Shown here: positions 1-5,854 of the stretch, one piece after another
How positions within the stretch are numbered: the first letter of the stretch is position 1
Layout of the letters: every line of letters starts with the position of its first letter
From: Bacteroidia bacterium
Lineage (GTDB): Bacteria; Bacteroidota; Bacteroidia; JABDFU01
NCBI GenBank assembly: GCA_020849195.1
Contig: JADLGT010000299.1
Span: forward strand, 1 to 6,473
Direction: 5' to 3'
Length of the DNA stretch: 6,473 nucleotides
Made by a program: the position numbers and the translations under genes
Notes under the pieces: model-generated
Told to the model about the DNA's origin: nothing
Database searches by the model: none
The model's input: only the letters and a program-made list of their open reading frames with translations

Positions 1-1227
1 ATCGAGTTAATTTCGGTTGGCAGAGTAAATGCGAGTTTCTTAAAAACAAATTGTCCGGCAAGCTGGACTTACACAGTTTCTTCACTCCCTGCAACAGGTA
101 AAGATTTTGCAGTTACTTGCAAAAACAACGTATTTGATCTAATTGCTGATGTTGCGGGCTTTGCATTTCGACCCGGAAGAAACGGCTACATTTATGCATG
201 GGGCCAAAACAATACATGTACGCCTGTGAGTGGAAAATTAAAAATTATCATCCCCTCGAATGTAACATTCTTGAGCGAAAAAAATGGATTGCCCTATACA
301 ATGAGTGGGGACACTGTTATATTTAACTTTACTAACCTTAACGGCTTTTCGATTTACAATTCGAATTCGTTTCCGGTGTTAATTGTAAATACAAACTCAA
401 CAGCACAAATTGGTGATTCGGTTTGTGTTACTGTTATAGCCGAGCCAATGTCGGGCGATGCCAACCCAACGAATAATATAGTAAAAAAGTGTTTTCCCGT
501 AACAAACTCATATGATCCTAATGAAAAGCAAGTAGGGGCACCCGGAATGAAAGCAAATGGTGATATTTCAACTCAGGCAACTGAATTAAACTACACCATT
601 AATTTTCAGAACACCGGAAACGATGTGGCATACGATGTGTTTATTCTCGACACACTTGCATCAAATCTGGATATAAAAACGTTGAAAATAAATGCTTCCA
701 GTCACTTTATGCGTTATTATTTAATTGGTAATAATGTGTTGAAGTTCGAATTTGACAGCATTATGCTTCCCGATAGCACAACTAACGAAGCCAAAAGCCA
801 TGGCTTTGTTAATTACAGTATTAGCACTAAGTCGGGCTTAGCTGTTGGCGACAAAATCGAAAATACCGGACACATCTATTTTGATTTTAACTCGGCTATT
901 GTTACCAATACTACTTTAAATACAGTAAACACTGCTTCAACAACCGGGTTAAATGAAAATGAAATTGGCAATGACAGGCTTTCTGTTTTCCCCAACCCAT
1001 TTTCGGGCACAGCTACCATTAACTATTCGTTGGAGCAAAATGCCGGCGTTAACCTTGAAGTATATAACGCAATAGGAGAAAATGTTATTGATTTGGTTAA
1101 TCGCATCGAAAGTTCGGGCCTTCACCAAGTTCAATTATCTGCTACCGATTTAAGCACAGGATTTTATTTGGTTAAACTAACTATTAACGGAACTACTTCG
1201 TCGAAAAAAATAATGCTGACAAAGTAA
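1..1227 (+). CDS. T9SS-sorted secreted/surface protein, 3' part (5' end outside window)
   Basis: The frame is open from base 1 to the TAA at 1225-1227, so 408 residues of a longer protein are visible; the GTG at 226 is internal and not a credible start. Fragment residues 1-165 look like beta-rich extracellular repeats. Residues about 171-310 match the Bacteroidota domain often called DUF7619 (DUF11-like): it opens with DPNEK, continues with NYTINFQNTGNDVAYDV, has SHGFVNYSI and closes with IYFDFNSAIVTNT. Residues about 325-408 are a type A T9SS sorting domain: FPNPFSG, then EVYNAIGE, LSTGFYLVKL and a basic end (SSKKIMLTK). In this family the C-terminal domain directs passage through the outer membrane by the type IX system and is then cleaved, with release or lipid anchoring. 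The actual function lies in the missing N-terminal part and cannot be told. A hairpin terminator follows 21 bases after the stop. Confidence is high for the sorting domain, low for any specific role. Confidence 0.93.
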   Translation: MELISVGRVNASFLKTNCPASWTYTVSSLPATGKDFAVTCKNNVFDLIADVAGFAFRPGRNGYIYAWGQNNTCTPVSGKLKIIIPSNVTFLSEKNGLPYTMSGDTVIFNFTNLNGFSIYNSNSFPVLIVNTNSTAQIGDSVCVTVIAEPMSGDANPTNNIVKKCFPVTNSYDPNEKQVGAPGMKANGDISTQATELNYTINFQNTGNDVAYDVFILDTLASNLDIKTLKINASSHFMRYYLIGNNVLKFEFDSIMLPDSTTNEAKSHGFVNYSISTKSGLAVGDKIENTGHIYFDFNSAIVTNTTLNTVNTASTTGLNENEIGNDRLSVFPNPFSGTATINYSLEQNAGVNLEVYNAIGENVIDLVNRIESSGLHQVQLSATDLSTGFYLVKLTINGTTSSKKIMLTK

Positions 1228-1233
1228 AAAAGG

Positions 1234-1245
1234 TTAACCGGTTAA
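1234..1245. repeat. 12-bp perfect palindrome between stop codon and terminator
   Basis: TTAACCGGTTAA is identical on both strands. It lies 6 bases after the stop codon of the T9SS protein and just before the terminator stem. It could bind a dimeric protein or be accidental; nothing else in the sequence decides. Confidence 0.35.
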
Positions 1246-1248
1246 TTG

Positions 1249-1282
1249 CAAAAAAGGCTTTCCATAAGGGAAGCCTTTTTTG
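1249..1282 (+). terminator. Intrinsic terminator after the T9SS protein gene
   Basis: The left arm 1249-1263 (C, A6, GGCTT, TCC) pairs with 1268-1282 (GGG, AAGCC, T6, G) around an ATAA loop, giving 15 pairs with a single T-G wobble. The T6 tract on the right arm serves the plus strand. The A6 tract on the left arm becomes a T tract on the minus strand, so it could stop transcription from both sides. It separates the T9SS gene from the enoyl-CoA hydratase operon. Confidence 0.9.
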
Positions 1283-1322
1283 TTGCTATTTATACCAATA
1301 TTAGTGTAGTTTGCTTTCTATC

Positions 1323-1336
1323 CCGATTAAAATCGG
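1323..1336. repeat. Short inverted repeat (CCGATT / AATCGG) in the intergenic gap
   Basis: CCGATT at 1323-1328 is followed after AA by its reverse complement AATCGG at 1331-1336; as a hairpin it would be CCGAT, loop TAAA, ATCGG. Short inverted repeats of this kind are frequent between Bacteroidota genes. It has no T tract and is not a terminator. The remaining bases of the 1283-1389 gap hold nothing else I can support. Confidence 0.4.
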
Positions 1337-1389
1337 AATGAACGATAAAAAAATTTCATTGTAAAATCCGGGAGGGCCTATTTTGCTGA

Positions 1390-1419
1390 TTGCTGCAAAT
1401 GCGGAATAGCATAACTTTT
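1390..1419 (+). promoter_or_regulatory. Candidate Bacteroidota-type promoter for the enoyl-CoA hydratase operon
   Basis: TTG at 1390-1392 (the -33 element) and TAACTTTT at 1412-1419 (the -7 element, consensus TAnnTTTG) are separated by 19 bases, the spacing expected for the primary sigma factor of Bacteroidota. The inferred start of transcription near 1425 leaves a leader of about 20 bases before the ATG at 1447. The last base of the -7 element departs from consensus. Confidence 0.5.
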
Positions 1420-1446
1420 ACGTACATTTACCTCTGAAATTTAATT

Positions 1447-2238
1447 ATGCCTTCTAATATGTCGTTTGAAAATTTACTGGTAAAAACAGAAAACGCAATT
1501 TGCACAATAACAGTTAATCGCCCCGATAAGCTCAACGCTTTAAACAAAAAAACAGTGCAAGAAATTGAAGCAGCCGTTAAGTTGGCCATTGCCGATGTTT
1601 CTGTAAAAGGAATTATACTTACCGGTGCCGGACAGAAAGCATTTGTTGCCGGTGCCGATATATCAGAATTTGTTGGGCTAAGCGCTGAACAGGGGATGGC
1701 TATGGCAAAAGCCGGGCAAGATGTTTTTGCGCTTATCGAGCAATCGCCAAAACCGGTAATAGCTGCTGTTAATGGCTTTGCTTTGGGCGGGGGCTGCGAA
1801 CTGTCGATGGCCTGCCATTTGAGGGTTGCAAGCGATAATGCAAAATTCGGTCAACCCGAAGTTAACCTCGGATTGATAGCAGGTTATGGAGGAACACAGC
1901 GTTTGACGCAATTAATCGGCAAAGCAAAATCAATGGAATTGCACATGACTGCAGATATGCTTACCGCACAACAGGCATTGGAATTAGGTTTGGTAAATTA
2001 TGTAACAACTCCGGAGCTGTTAAGGCCAAAGTGTATCGAATTGCTTGAAAAAATAAAAACTAAAGCGCCAGTAGCTGTTGCAGGGGTTATTACAAGTATA
2101 AACGCCTATTATAATTATGGCATAGATGGCTATGCGAAAGAAGTTAGCGAATTTGGAAAATGTTTTTCCACCGCCGATTTTAAAGAAGGTACCGGTGCCT
2201 TTTTAGAAAAACGAAAAGCAAATTTTACCGGAAAATAA
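1447..2238 (+). CDS. Enoyl-CoA hydratase / crotonase-family protein
   Basis: The 263-residue length is normal for a single-domain crotonase. The family fold is recognisable from NRPDKLNALN (residues 24-33), the oxyanion-hole segment AGADISEF (68-75), NGFALGGGCELS (109-120) and FGQPEVNLGLIAGYGGTQRL (134-153). The two acidic residues that activate water in enoyl-CoA hydratase are both present, E118 in GGGCEL and E138 in GQPE, 20 residues apart as in the rat enzyme (E144 and E164). It therefore probably hydrates trans-2-enoyl-CoA to 3-hydroxyacyl-CoA in the cytoplasm, in fatty-acid or branched-chain amino-acid breakdown, or acts on crotonyl-CoA. Chain-length preference cannot be read from the sequence, so no symbol is assigned. 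The start at 1447 fits the candidate promoter; the ATG at 1459 is a possible alternative that would lose four residues. The flippase gene begins 23 bases after its stop, suggesting co-transcription. Confidence 0.93.
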   Translation: MPSNMSFENLLVKTENAICTITVNRPDKLNALNKKTVQEIEAAVKLAIADVSVKGIILTGAGQKAFVAGADISEFVGLSAEQGMAMAKAGQDVFALIEQSPKPVIAAVNGFALGGGCELSMACHLRVASDNAKFGQPEVNLGLIAGYGGTQRLTQLIGKAKSMELHMTADMLTAQQALELGLVNYVTTPELLRPKCIELLEKIKTKAPVAVAGVITSINAYYNYGIDGYAKEVSEFGKCFSTADFKEGTGAFLEKRKANFTGK

Positions 2239-2261
2239 CCTTCCCATTCTTGATTTAAAAA

Positions 2262-3758
2262 TTGGACGCACTTAAAAAATTAGCAGGACAAACAGCTATT
2301 TACGGGCTAAGCACCATCGTAGCGCGTTTGCTTAACTATTTTTTGGTTCCGCTTTATACGTATAATTTTACAACCGGCGAATACGGTATTGTTACCGAGC
2401 TGTACGCGTATATTTCATTCCTCATAATTGTTGTTACTTACGGAATGGAAACTGCTTTATTCAACTTTTCAGTTTCAGAAAACGATAAAGACAAAGTGTA
2501 TAGTACTGCGCTTATATCATTACTTGTAAGCACACTTATTTTTGTAAGCGCACTTTCTGTATTTGCACAGCCGCTTGCACAACTTATCCGGCATCCAAAC
2601 CATTCCAACTACGTAATATGGGTTATACTTATTATCGGCTTAGACGCCTTCACCTCTATTCCGTTTGCTAAGTTGCGCGAACAAAATAAAGCAACGCGTT
2701 TTGCATTGATTAAAATAGTAAACATTTGTGTGAATATTGCACTCAATATTTTTTTTATAGGAATCTGTAAAAATGCATATAACAATAGCCAAAGCATTTT
2801 TTACACTATTGCACAAAGTATATACAATCCTTCCATTGGTGTAGGGTATGTTTTTATTTCTAATCTGGTCGGCAGTTTTATTATGTTGATTATGCTTTTT
2901 CCTGAAGTAATACGCATAAAGTATTCATTTGATTTTTCGTTGTGGAAACGGATGATGGCCTATGCCTTCCCTTTGCTATTAGCAGGATTGGCCGGTATGA
3001 CAAACGAAACGATGGATCGTATTTTGCTTAAATATTTATTGCCTCCGAATATTGCCGAATCACAGGTAGGAATTTACGGAGCCTGTTACAAAATATCTAT
3101 CCTCATGACCATTTTCATTCAAACGTTTCGGTATGCCGCCGAGCCATTTTTCTTTTCATACGCCCGCGAAAAAAATGCGAAAAAATTATACGCCGATGTA
3201 ATGAACTATTTCATCATTGCCTGTGCGTTTATTTTTGTAGCTACCATGCTCAACCTTTCGTGGATACAGTATTTTATAGGTAAAGAATTTCGATTAGGAA
3301 TACATGTGGTGCCCATATTGTTACTGGCTAATCTATGCCTCGGCGTATTTTTTAATCTTTCTATTTGGTATAAACTCACCGGTAAAACCCGCTACGGAGC
3401 TTATCTTACCGGTATGGGTGCAATAATTACACTTGTACTTAATTTTACTTTAATTCCTATTATGGGTTTTATGGGTTCGGCATGGACTACACTTGCCTGT
3501 TATGCAACAATGATGGTGGTTTCGTACTTCATTGGAAATAAACACTATCCTGTTCATTACAACCTGAAACGCATTTTGGGATACCTCACATTATCATTAG
3601 CTTTGTATTTTACCGGTCATTATTTTATACAAGGAAATTCAGCTATTACAATAGTGCTAAATAATTTGTTGGTTGTGTTGTTTGTAATAGTGGTTATTGT
3701 GTTGGAACGACCCGGTATAGAAAAGCTAATGAATAATGAAAATCCGAATCATCAATAA
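2262..3758 (+). CDS. Polysaccharide/lipopolysaccharide flippase (Wzx-like, MOP superfamily), TTG start
   Basis: This 498-residue protein is almost wholly hydrophobic. About 12-14 membrane segments are visible, for example near residues 42-66, 82-104, 116-134, 147-169, 194-217, 231-247, 278-299, 313-333, 346-370, 380-402, 406-425, 437-456 and 461-481. The N-terminal [22 protein letters not shown] resembles the Bacteroidota flippases annotated as lipopolysaccharide or polysaccharide biosynthesis proteins, which move lipid-linked sugar units from the inner to the outer face of the cytoplasmic membrane. The substrate cannot be predicted, and no glycosyltransferases are visible here. The start is TTG at 2262: an in-frame TAA at 2256-2258 excludes anything further upstream, and the next ATG in frame would remove the conserved first 61 residues. 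Its last 23 bases overlap the start of dut in another frame, so the two are likely translationally coupled. The family is clear; the exact substrate is not. Confidence 0.9.
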   Translation: MDALKKLAGQTAIYGLSTIVARLLNYFLVPLYTYNFTTGEYGIVTELYAYISFLIIVVTYGMETALFNFSVSENDKDKVYSTALISLLVSTLIFVSALSVFAQPLAQLIRHPNHSNYVIWVILIIGLDAFTSIPFAKLREQNKATRFALIKIVNICVNIALNIFFIGICKNAYNNSQSIFYTIAQSIYNPSIGVGYVFISNLVGSFIMLIMLFPEVIRIKYSFDFSLWKRMMAYAFPLLLAGLAGMTNETMDRILLKYLLPPNIAESQVGIYGACYKISILMTIFIQTFRYAAEPFFFSYAREKNAKKLYADVMNYFIIACAFIFVATMLNLSWIQYFIGKEFRLGIHVVPILLLANLCLGVFFNLSIWYKLTGKTRYGAYLTGMGAIITLVLNFTLIPIMGFMGSAWTTLACYATMMVVSYFIGNKHYPVHYNLKRILGYLTLSLALYFTGHYFIQGNSAITIVLNNLLVVLFVIVVIVLERPGIEKLMNNENPNHQ

Positions 3759-4170
3759 ATCGAAACATGAACTTCCGCAATATGCCACCAATGCATCGGC
3801 AGGTGTAGATTTACGTGCAAATATTGCTTCCCCTATTACACTAAAATCGCTCGAAAGAACAATCGTGCCCACGGGTTTATTTATTGAATTGCCCGTAGGA
3901 TATGAAGCTCAAATTCGTCCGCGAAGCGGGCTTGCCGCAAAATACGGAGTAACCGTGCTTAACTCGCCGGGCACTATTGATGCAGATTATAGAGGAGAAT
4001 TAAAAATAATACTGGTAAACTTATCGAATGAAAATTTTATAATTAACGACGGAGAACGAATTGCTCAAATGGTTGTTGCCGCACACGAACAGGCCGAATG
4101 GCTTGAAGTACACGAGCTGGCAGATACTGCACGCGGAGCAGGCGGATTTGGACATACCGGAACAAAATAA
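3736..4170 (+). CDS. dut: dUTP diphosphatase (dUTPase)
   Basis: At 144 residues this is a typical homotrimeric dUTPase, which hydrolyses dUTP to dUMP and pyrophosphate, supplying dTMP synthesis and keeping uracil out of DNA. All five family motifs occur in order: AGVDLRA (22-28), PRSGLA (62-67), [10 protein letters not shown] (79-88) with the catalytic-water aspartate D82 and the uracil-stacking tyrosine Y85, GERIAQ (106-111), and [10 protein letters not shown] (133-142), the flexible C-terminal arm that closes over the nucleotide. The ATG at 3736 lies inside the end of the flippase gene (23-base overlap), so the gene is probably translated by coupling in the same mRNA. No convincing terminator follows; a degenerate 7-base repeat and then the insertion sequence do. 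Nothing appears truncated. Confidence 0.97.
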   Translation: MKIRIINKSKHELPQYATNASAGVDLRANIASPITLKSLERTIVPTGLFIELPVGYEAQIRPRSGLAAKYGVTVLNSPGTIDADYRGELKIILVNLSNENFIINDGERIAQMVVAAHEQAEWLEVHELADTARGAGGFGHTGTK

Positions 4171-4172
4171 AT

Positions 4173-4193
4173 TTGACCGTTGACAGTTGGCAA
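4173..4193. repeat. Degenerate heptamer tandem repeat after dut
   Basis: Three consecutive 7-base units, TTGACCG, TTGACAG and TTGGCAA, start 2 bases after the dut stop. Units two and three each differ from a TTGACAG consensus by no more than two bases. Short heptamer tracts like this can vary in copy number by slippage. They lie outside or at the edge of the insertion sequence. Confidence 0.45.
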
Positions 4194-4206
4194 AATAAAA
4201 TTGATG

Positions 4207-4214
4207 CCGGCTTT
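4207..4214. repeat. Left half of a possible subterminal inverted repeat of the IS110 element
   Basis: CCGGCTTT here is the exact reverse complement of AAAGCCGG at 5693-5700. The two lie either side of the transposase gene, about 200 and 40 bases from its ends. Members of the related IS1111 group have such subterminal repeats. Eight bases could also match by chance in this search space. Confidence 0.3.
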
Positions 4215-4243
4215 CAATAATCAACAGCTAATTTTTTTATTCT

Positions 4244-4288
4244 ATGAAATAGCCATATACCTTGTGGTAGACCAACCGAAATGAATAT
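4244..4288 (+). repeat. Repeat module copy A (upstream of transposase)
   Basis: It has ATGAAAT AGCC at 4244-4254, a 16-base spacer, ACCAACCG at 4271-4278, two bases, then ATGAATAT at 4281-4288. The same blocks in the same order occur in copy B (4331-4386), with ACCAACCG and ATGAATAT identical there. Function unknown; it may be part of the element's guide-RNA region or a recombination site. Confidence 0.5.
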
Positions 4289-4400
4289 GGCGTATTCCAT
4301 GTGACAAACAGTTACTTGCAAAATTATATACACATGAAATGGACATGAGCGGCAAAAAAGCACACCAACCGTGGATGAATATTTACCTTGCGCACAAAAA
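4260..4400 (+). ncRNA. Candidate bridge-RNA-bearing region of the IS110 element (limits uncertain)
   Basis: Elements of the IS110 group encode, between the left end and the transposase gene, a structured bridge RNA of roughly 150-200 bases with loops that pair to donor and target DNA. Here 238 bases separate the dut stop from the transposase ATG. They contain a long stem, 4293-4303 (TATTCCATGTG) with 4331-4341 (CACATGAAATG), with 11 positions, one C-A mismatch and one wobble. The stem closes a 27-base loop of the size expected for a guide loop. The right arm is also the first block of repeat copy B. A smaller hairpin within 4281-4300 competes with it. I could not assign guide sequences because the element ends are unresolved. 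The position and structure fit; the RNA itself is inferred. Confidence 0.35.
4331..4386 (+). repeat. Repeat module copy B (immediately upstream of transposase)
   Basis: Blocks are CACATGAAAT G GAC at 4331-4344, CACCAACCGT at 4363-4372, and GATGAATATTTAC at 4374-4386. The first two blocks recur exactly (apart from one base) in copy C downstream of the transposase, and the third recurs there with one mismatch. The ACCAACCG and ATGAATAT parts recur in copy A. The module ends 22 bases before the transposase ATG. Confidence 0.6.
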
Positions 4401-4408
4401 AACCCATC

Positions 4409-5655
4409 ATGCAAGCAATAAAATTCAACCAGGTTGTACAAACCGGCTGCGGGATAGATGTTCATAAGGACAACATCGTAGCAACAATTCGCAAAAGCGA
4501 AGAAGATTATCAAACAAAAGAGTTTGATTCATTTACAAGTTCTTTGACAGCATTAAGAGACTGGTGCAAAACAGAAGGAGTTACACATGTAGCCATGGAG
4601 AGTACGGGCATTTATTGGAAACCCGTGTTCAACATACTGGAAGAAGATTTTGAGGTGATTCTTGTCAATGCCCGTCACGTAAAAAACGTACCAGGCCACA
4701 AGACCGATAAAAAGGATAGCCAATGGTTAAGCAAATTGCTTTTGAGTGGATTACTAAAAGGGAGTTTTATCCCGCCTCGAGATATTCGTGAACTGAGAGA
4801 TTTGGTTCGGTATAAGAAGAAAGTAGTTGCCCAGGCAGCATCGGATAAGAACAGGGTCATCAAGACGTTGGAAGATTGCAATATCAAGCTCAGCAGTGTA
4901 TTGACCAATGTAGATGGAGCAACGGGCACAAAGATCATTAATGACTTGGTGAAAGGACAAACCAACGCGGAAGAGTTGATAAAACATTATCATGGTAAAA
5001 TGAAAGCCGGTAAAACGGAAGTAAAAAAAGCGTTGGAGGGAAGATTAACAGAACATCATCAGTTTATGTTACAAACTCTCAAAGAAAGCATTGACGACAG
5101 AGAGAAATTGATAATAAAGCTGGAAGATCGAATAGATAAGGCAGCAGCACAGTATCAGGTAGAAATAGACTTATTACAAAGCATACCGGGAGTTGGTAAA
5201 AGTAGCGCAGTAAGCATTATAAGTGAAATAGGTGTAGACATGAGCAGATTTCCCAACGAGCAACACTTGAGCAGTTGGGCGGGCATGAGCCCCGGAAATA
5301 ATGAAAGTGGTGGAAAAAAAAAGTAACAGGCACAATACATGGGAACAAATATTTACAAACAACCCTTGTAGAATCGGGTTGGGGTGCAACCCGAAAAAAA
5401 GATAGTTATTTAAAACGCAAGTACGAGAGTTTGATAAGCAGACGTGGTAAGAAAAAAGCACTAATAGCCGTAGGGCATAAAATAATTGTTGCAACTTATC
5501 ATATCATAAAAAACAAAGTGGCCTATCAAGAACCTGTATTGTATACAAGAAGTGATAATAACCGTAAAAATAAACAGATTAGAAATTATTTGGCAAAATT
5601 GAAGGAACTAGGAATAGAAATAAAAAATGTTCAAACAGTTCCCATAATAAATTAA
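4409..5655 (+). CDS. IS110-family transposase, needs a -1 frameshift at 5317-5323
   Basis: IS110 transposases are DEDD recombinases that excise and insert the element guided by a bridge RNA. The first frame runs from ATG 4409 to TAA 5324-5326 (305 residues). It holds the RuvC-like acids D17 (GIDVHK), E64 (AMESTG), D100 and D103 (GHKTDKKDS), a helical middle (about 125-250), then the Transposase_20 part with SIPGVGKSSAVSIISEIG (258-275) and WAGMSPGNNESGG, where S300 is the likely nucleophilic serine. The second frame, 5323-5655, supplies 110 residues beginning VTGTIHGNKYLQTTLVESGW and containing RRGKKKALIAVGHKI, the normal family C terminus, with no start codon of its own near the junction. 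Joined, they give 415 residues, a usual IS110 length. The frames meet on A9 followed by G. A TTG at 4388 could add seven residues, but ATG 4409 is preferred. It may be a programmed frameshift or a recent inactivation. Confidence 0.85.
5317..5323 (+). other. A AAA AAG slippery heptamer at the transposase frame junction
   Basis: Zero-frame codons are GGA AAA AAA AAG TAA. The heptamer A AAA AAG is in the exact phase needed for tandem -1 slippage, and the next zero-frame codon is a stop. After slipping, reading continues GTA ACA GGC (Val-Thr-Gly) into the family C terminus. The A9 tract (5314-5322) could also cause RNA polymerase slippage. No clear Shine-Dalgarno-like stimulator lies upstream. 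The nearest strong hairpin, 5374-5380 with 5388-5394, is about 50 bases downstream, further than is usual. Confidence 0.55.
5374..5394 (+). other. Hairpin inside the transposase 3' frame
   Basis: TCGGGTT at 5374-5380 pairs perfectly with AACCCGA at 5388-5394 around a 7-base loop. A second partner for GGGTT is AACCC at 5361-5365, so the two structures are mutually exclusive. It might assist frameshifting but lies far from the slip site, and it may only be a coding coincidence. Confidence 0.3.
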
Positions 5656-5692
5656 GATAAAAACAAAAGTCGATTTTTTACTGAGTATCCGT

Positions 5693-5700
5693 AAAGCCGG
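5693..5700. repeat. Right half of a possible subterminal inverted repeat of the IS110 element
   Basis: AAAGCCGG is the reverse complement of 4207-4214. If it is a true subterminal repeat, the right end of the element is within a few bases of 5700 and the structured sequence at 5708-5811 belongs to the flank. The A9-containing transposase gene ends 37 bases earlier. Confidence 0.3.
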
Positions 5701-5707
5701 AATCTCG

Positions 5708-5798
5708 CACATGAAATTGACGTTTACAGGTTAAGCACCAACCGTTGTTACCAAGCATACAAGAAATTGTGTGTGGGAGTACGAAGATGAAAATTTAC
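5708..5798 (+). repeat. Repeat module copy C (downstream of transposase, with 40-base insertion)
   Basis: Blocks are CACATGAAAT T GAC at 5708-5721, CACCAACCGT at 5736-5745, and GATGAAAATTTAC at 5786-5798. They occur in the same order and orientation as in copy B. Between the second and third blocks are 40 bases (5746-5785) where copy B has one. That insertion carries a 7-bp hairpin, CATACAA (5756-5762) with TTGTGTG (5767-5773), on a GAAA tetraloop. Confidence 0.6.
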
Positions 5799-5811
5799 GC
5801 TCTTAACCTGT
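5726..5811 (+). ncRNA. Candidate structured RNA between transposase and pheT
   Basis: ACAGGTTAAG at 5726-5735 is perfectly complementary to CTTAACCTGT at 5802-5811. The 10-bp stem closes a 66-base interior that contains the GAAA-loop hairpin at 5756-5773. It could be the right-end RNA of the insertion sequence, or a leader in the pheT transcript, whose ATG is 44 bases after the stem. Two tiny frames overlap it (5711-5734 and 5787-5825), but each has a single Phe codon, so a phenylalanine attenuator is not supported. No promoter of Bacteroidota type was found around it, and no T run follows the stem. Confidence 0.3.
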
Positions 5812-5854
5812 TATTTAAAAATTGAATATCAATGCTTAACTAAAATATATACAG

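Larger units (their letters stand above)
4207..5811 (+). mobile_element. IS110-family insertion sequence between dut and pheT (ends approximate)
   Basis: The element is identified by its DEDD-type transposase gene and long non-coding flanks in an otherwise housekeeping gene order. The interval given encloses every signal I link to it; the true ends could lie anywhere in 4171-4330 and 5656-5854. An 8-bp inverted pair, CCGGCTTT at 4207-4214 and AAAGCCGG at 5693-5700, could be subterminal repeats, which would place the right end near 5700. A repeat module found twice upstream and once downstream (to 5798) instead suggests element-related sequence reaching about 5811. IS110 elements move through a circular intermediate and usually lack terminal inverted repeats and target duplications, so the usual end signals are not expected. 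No coding region is interrupted. Whether it is active depends on the frameshift in the transposase. Confidence 0.7.

Noticed and set aside
4201..4238. Terminator after dut (TTGAT / ATCAA with a later T7 run)
   Set aside because: The stem is only 5 bp with a 14-base loop, and the T run begins 7 bases after it; too weak to support.
4384..4390. Transposase promoter with -7 element TACCTTG
   Set aside because: It is one T short of TAnnTTTG and no TTG lies at the required distance upstream; a similar TACCTTG at 4257-4263 is equally unsupported.
4214..4513. Minus-strand frame of 99 codons over the transposase start
   Set aside because: It overlaps the N-terminal coding part of the transposase and the repeat modules, has no recognisable domain, and its apparent repeated peptide pieces come from the DNA repeat modules read on the other strand.
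5174..5494. Minus-strand frame of 106 codons across the frameshift junction
   Set aside because: It is opposite the well-supported transposase C terminus, and no family is recognisable in it.
5431..5655. Separate small gene after the transposase
   Set aside because: Its frame is open upstream to 5323 and the residues before its ATG are already family-typical (GNKYLQTTLVESGW), so it is the C-terminal part of the transposase and not an independent gene.
5656..5690. Terminator after the transposase (A-rich then T-rich stretch)
   Set aside because: Pairing is only A-T with an almost complete lack of G-C in the stem; not a credible intrinsic terminator.
5711..5825. Phenylalanine leader peptide and attenuator for pheT
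   Set aside because: The two tiny frames (5711-5734 and 5787-5825) contain only one Phe codon each, and the stem is not followed by a T run.
5730..5840. Integron attC-like core sites (GTTAAGC at 5730-5736, GCTTAAC at 5834-5840)
   Set aside because: They match the GTTRRRY and RYYYAAC consensus and are reverse complements, but their order is inverted relative to an attC site on both strands, and no integrase or cassette array is present.
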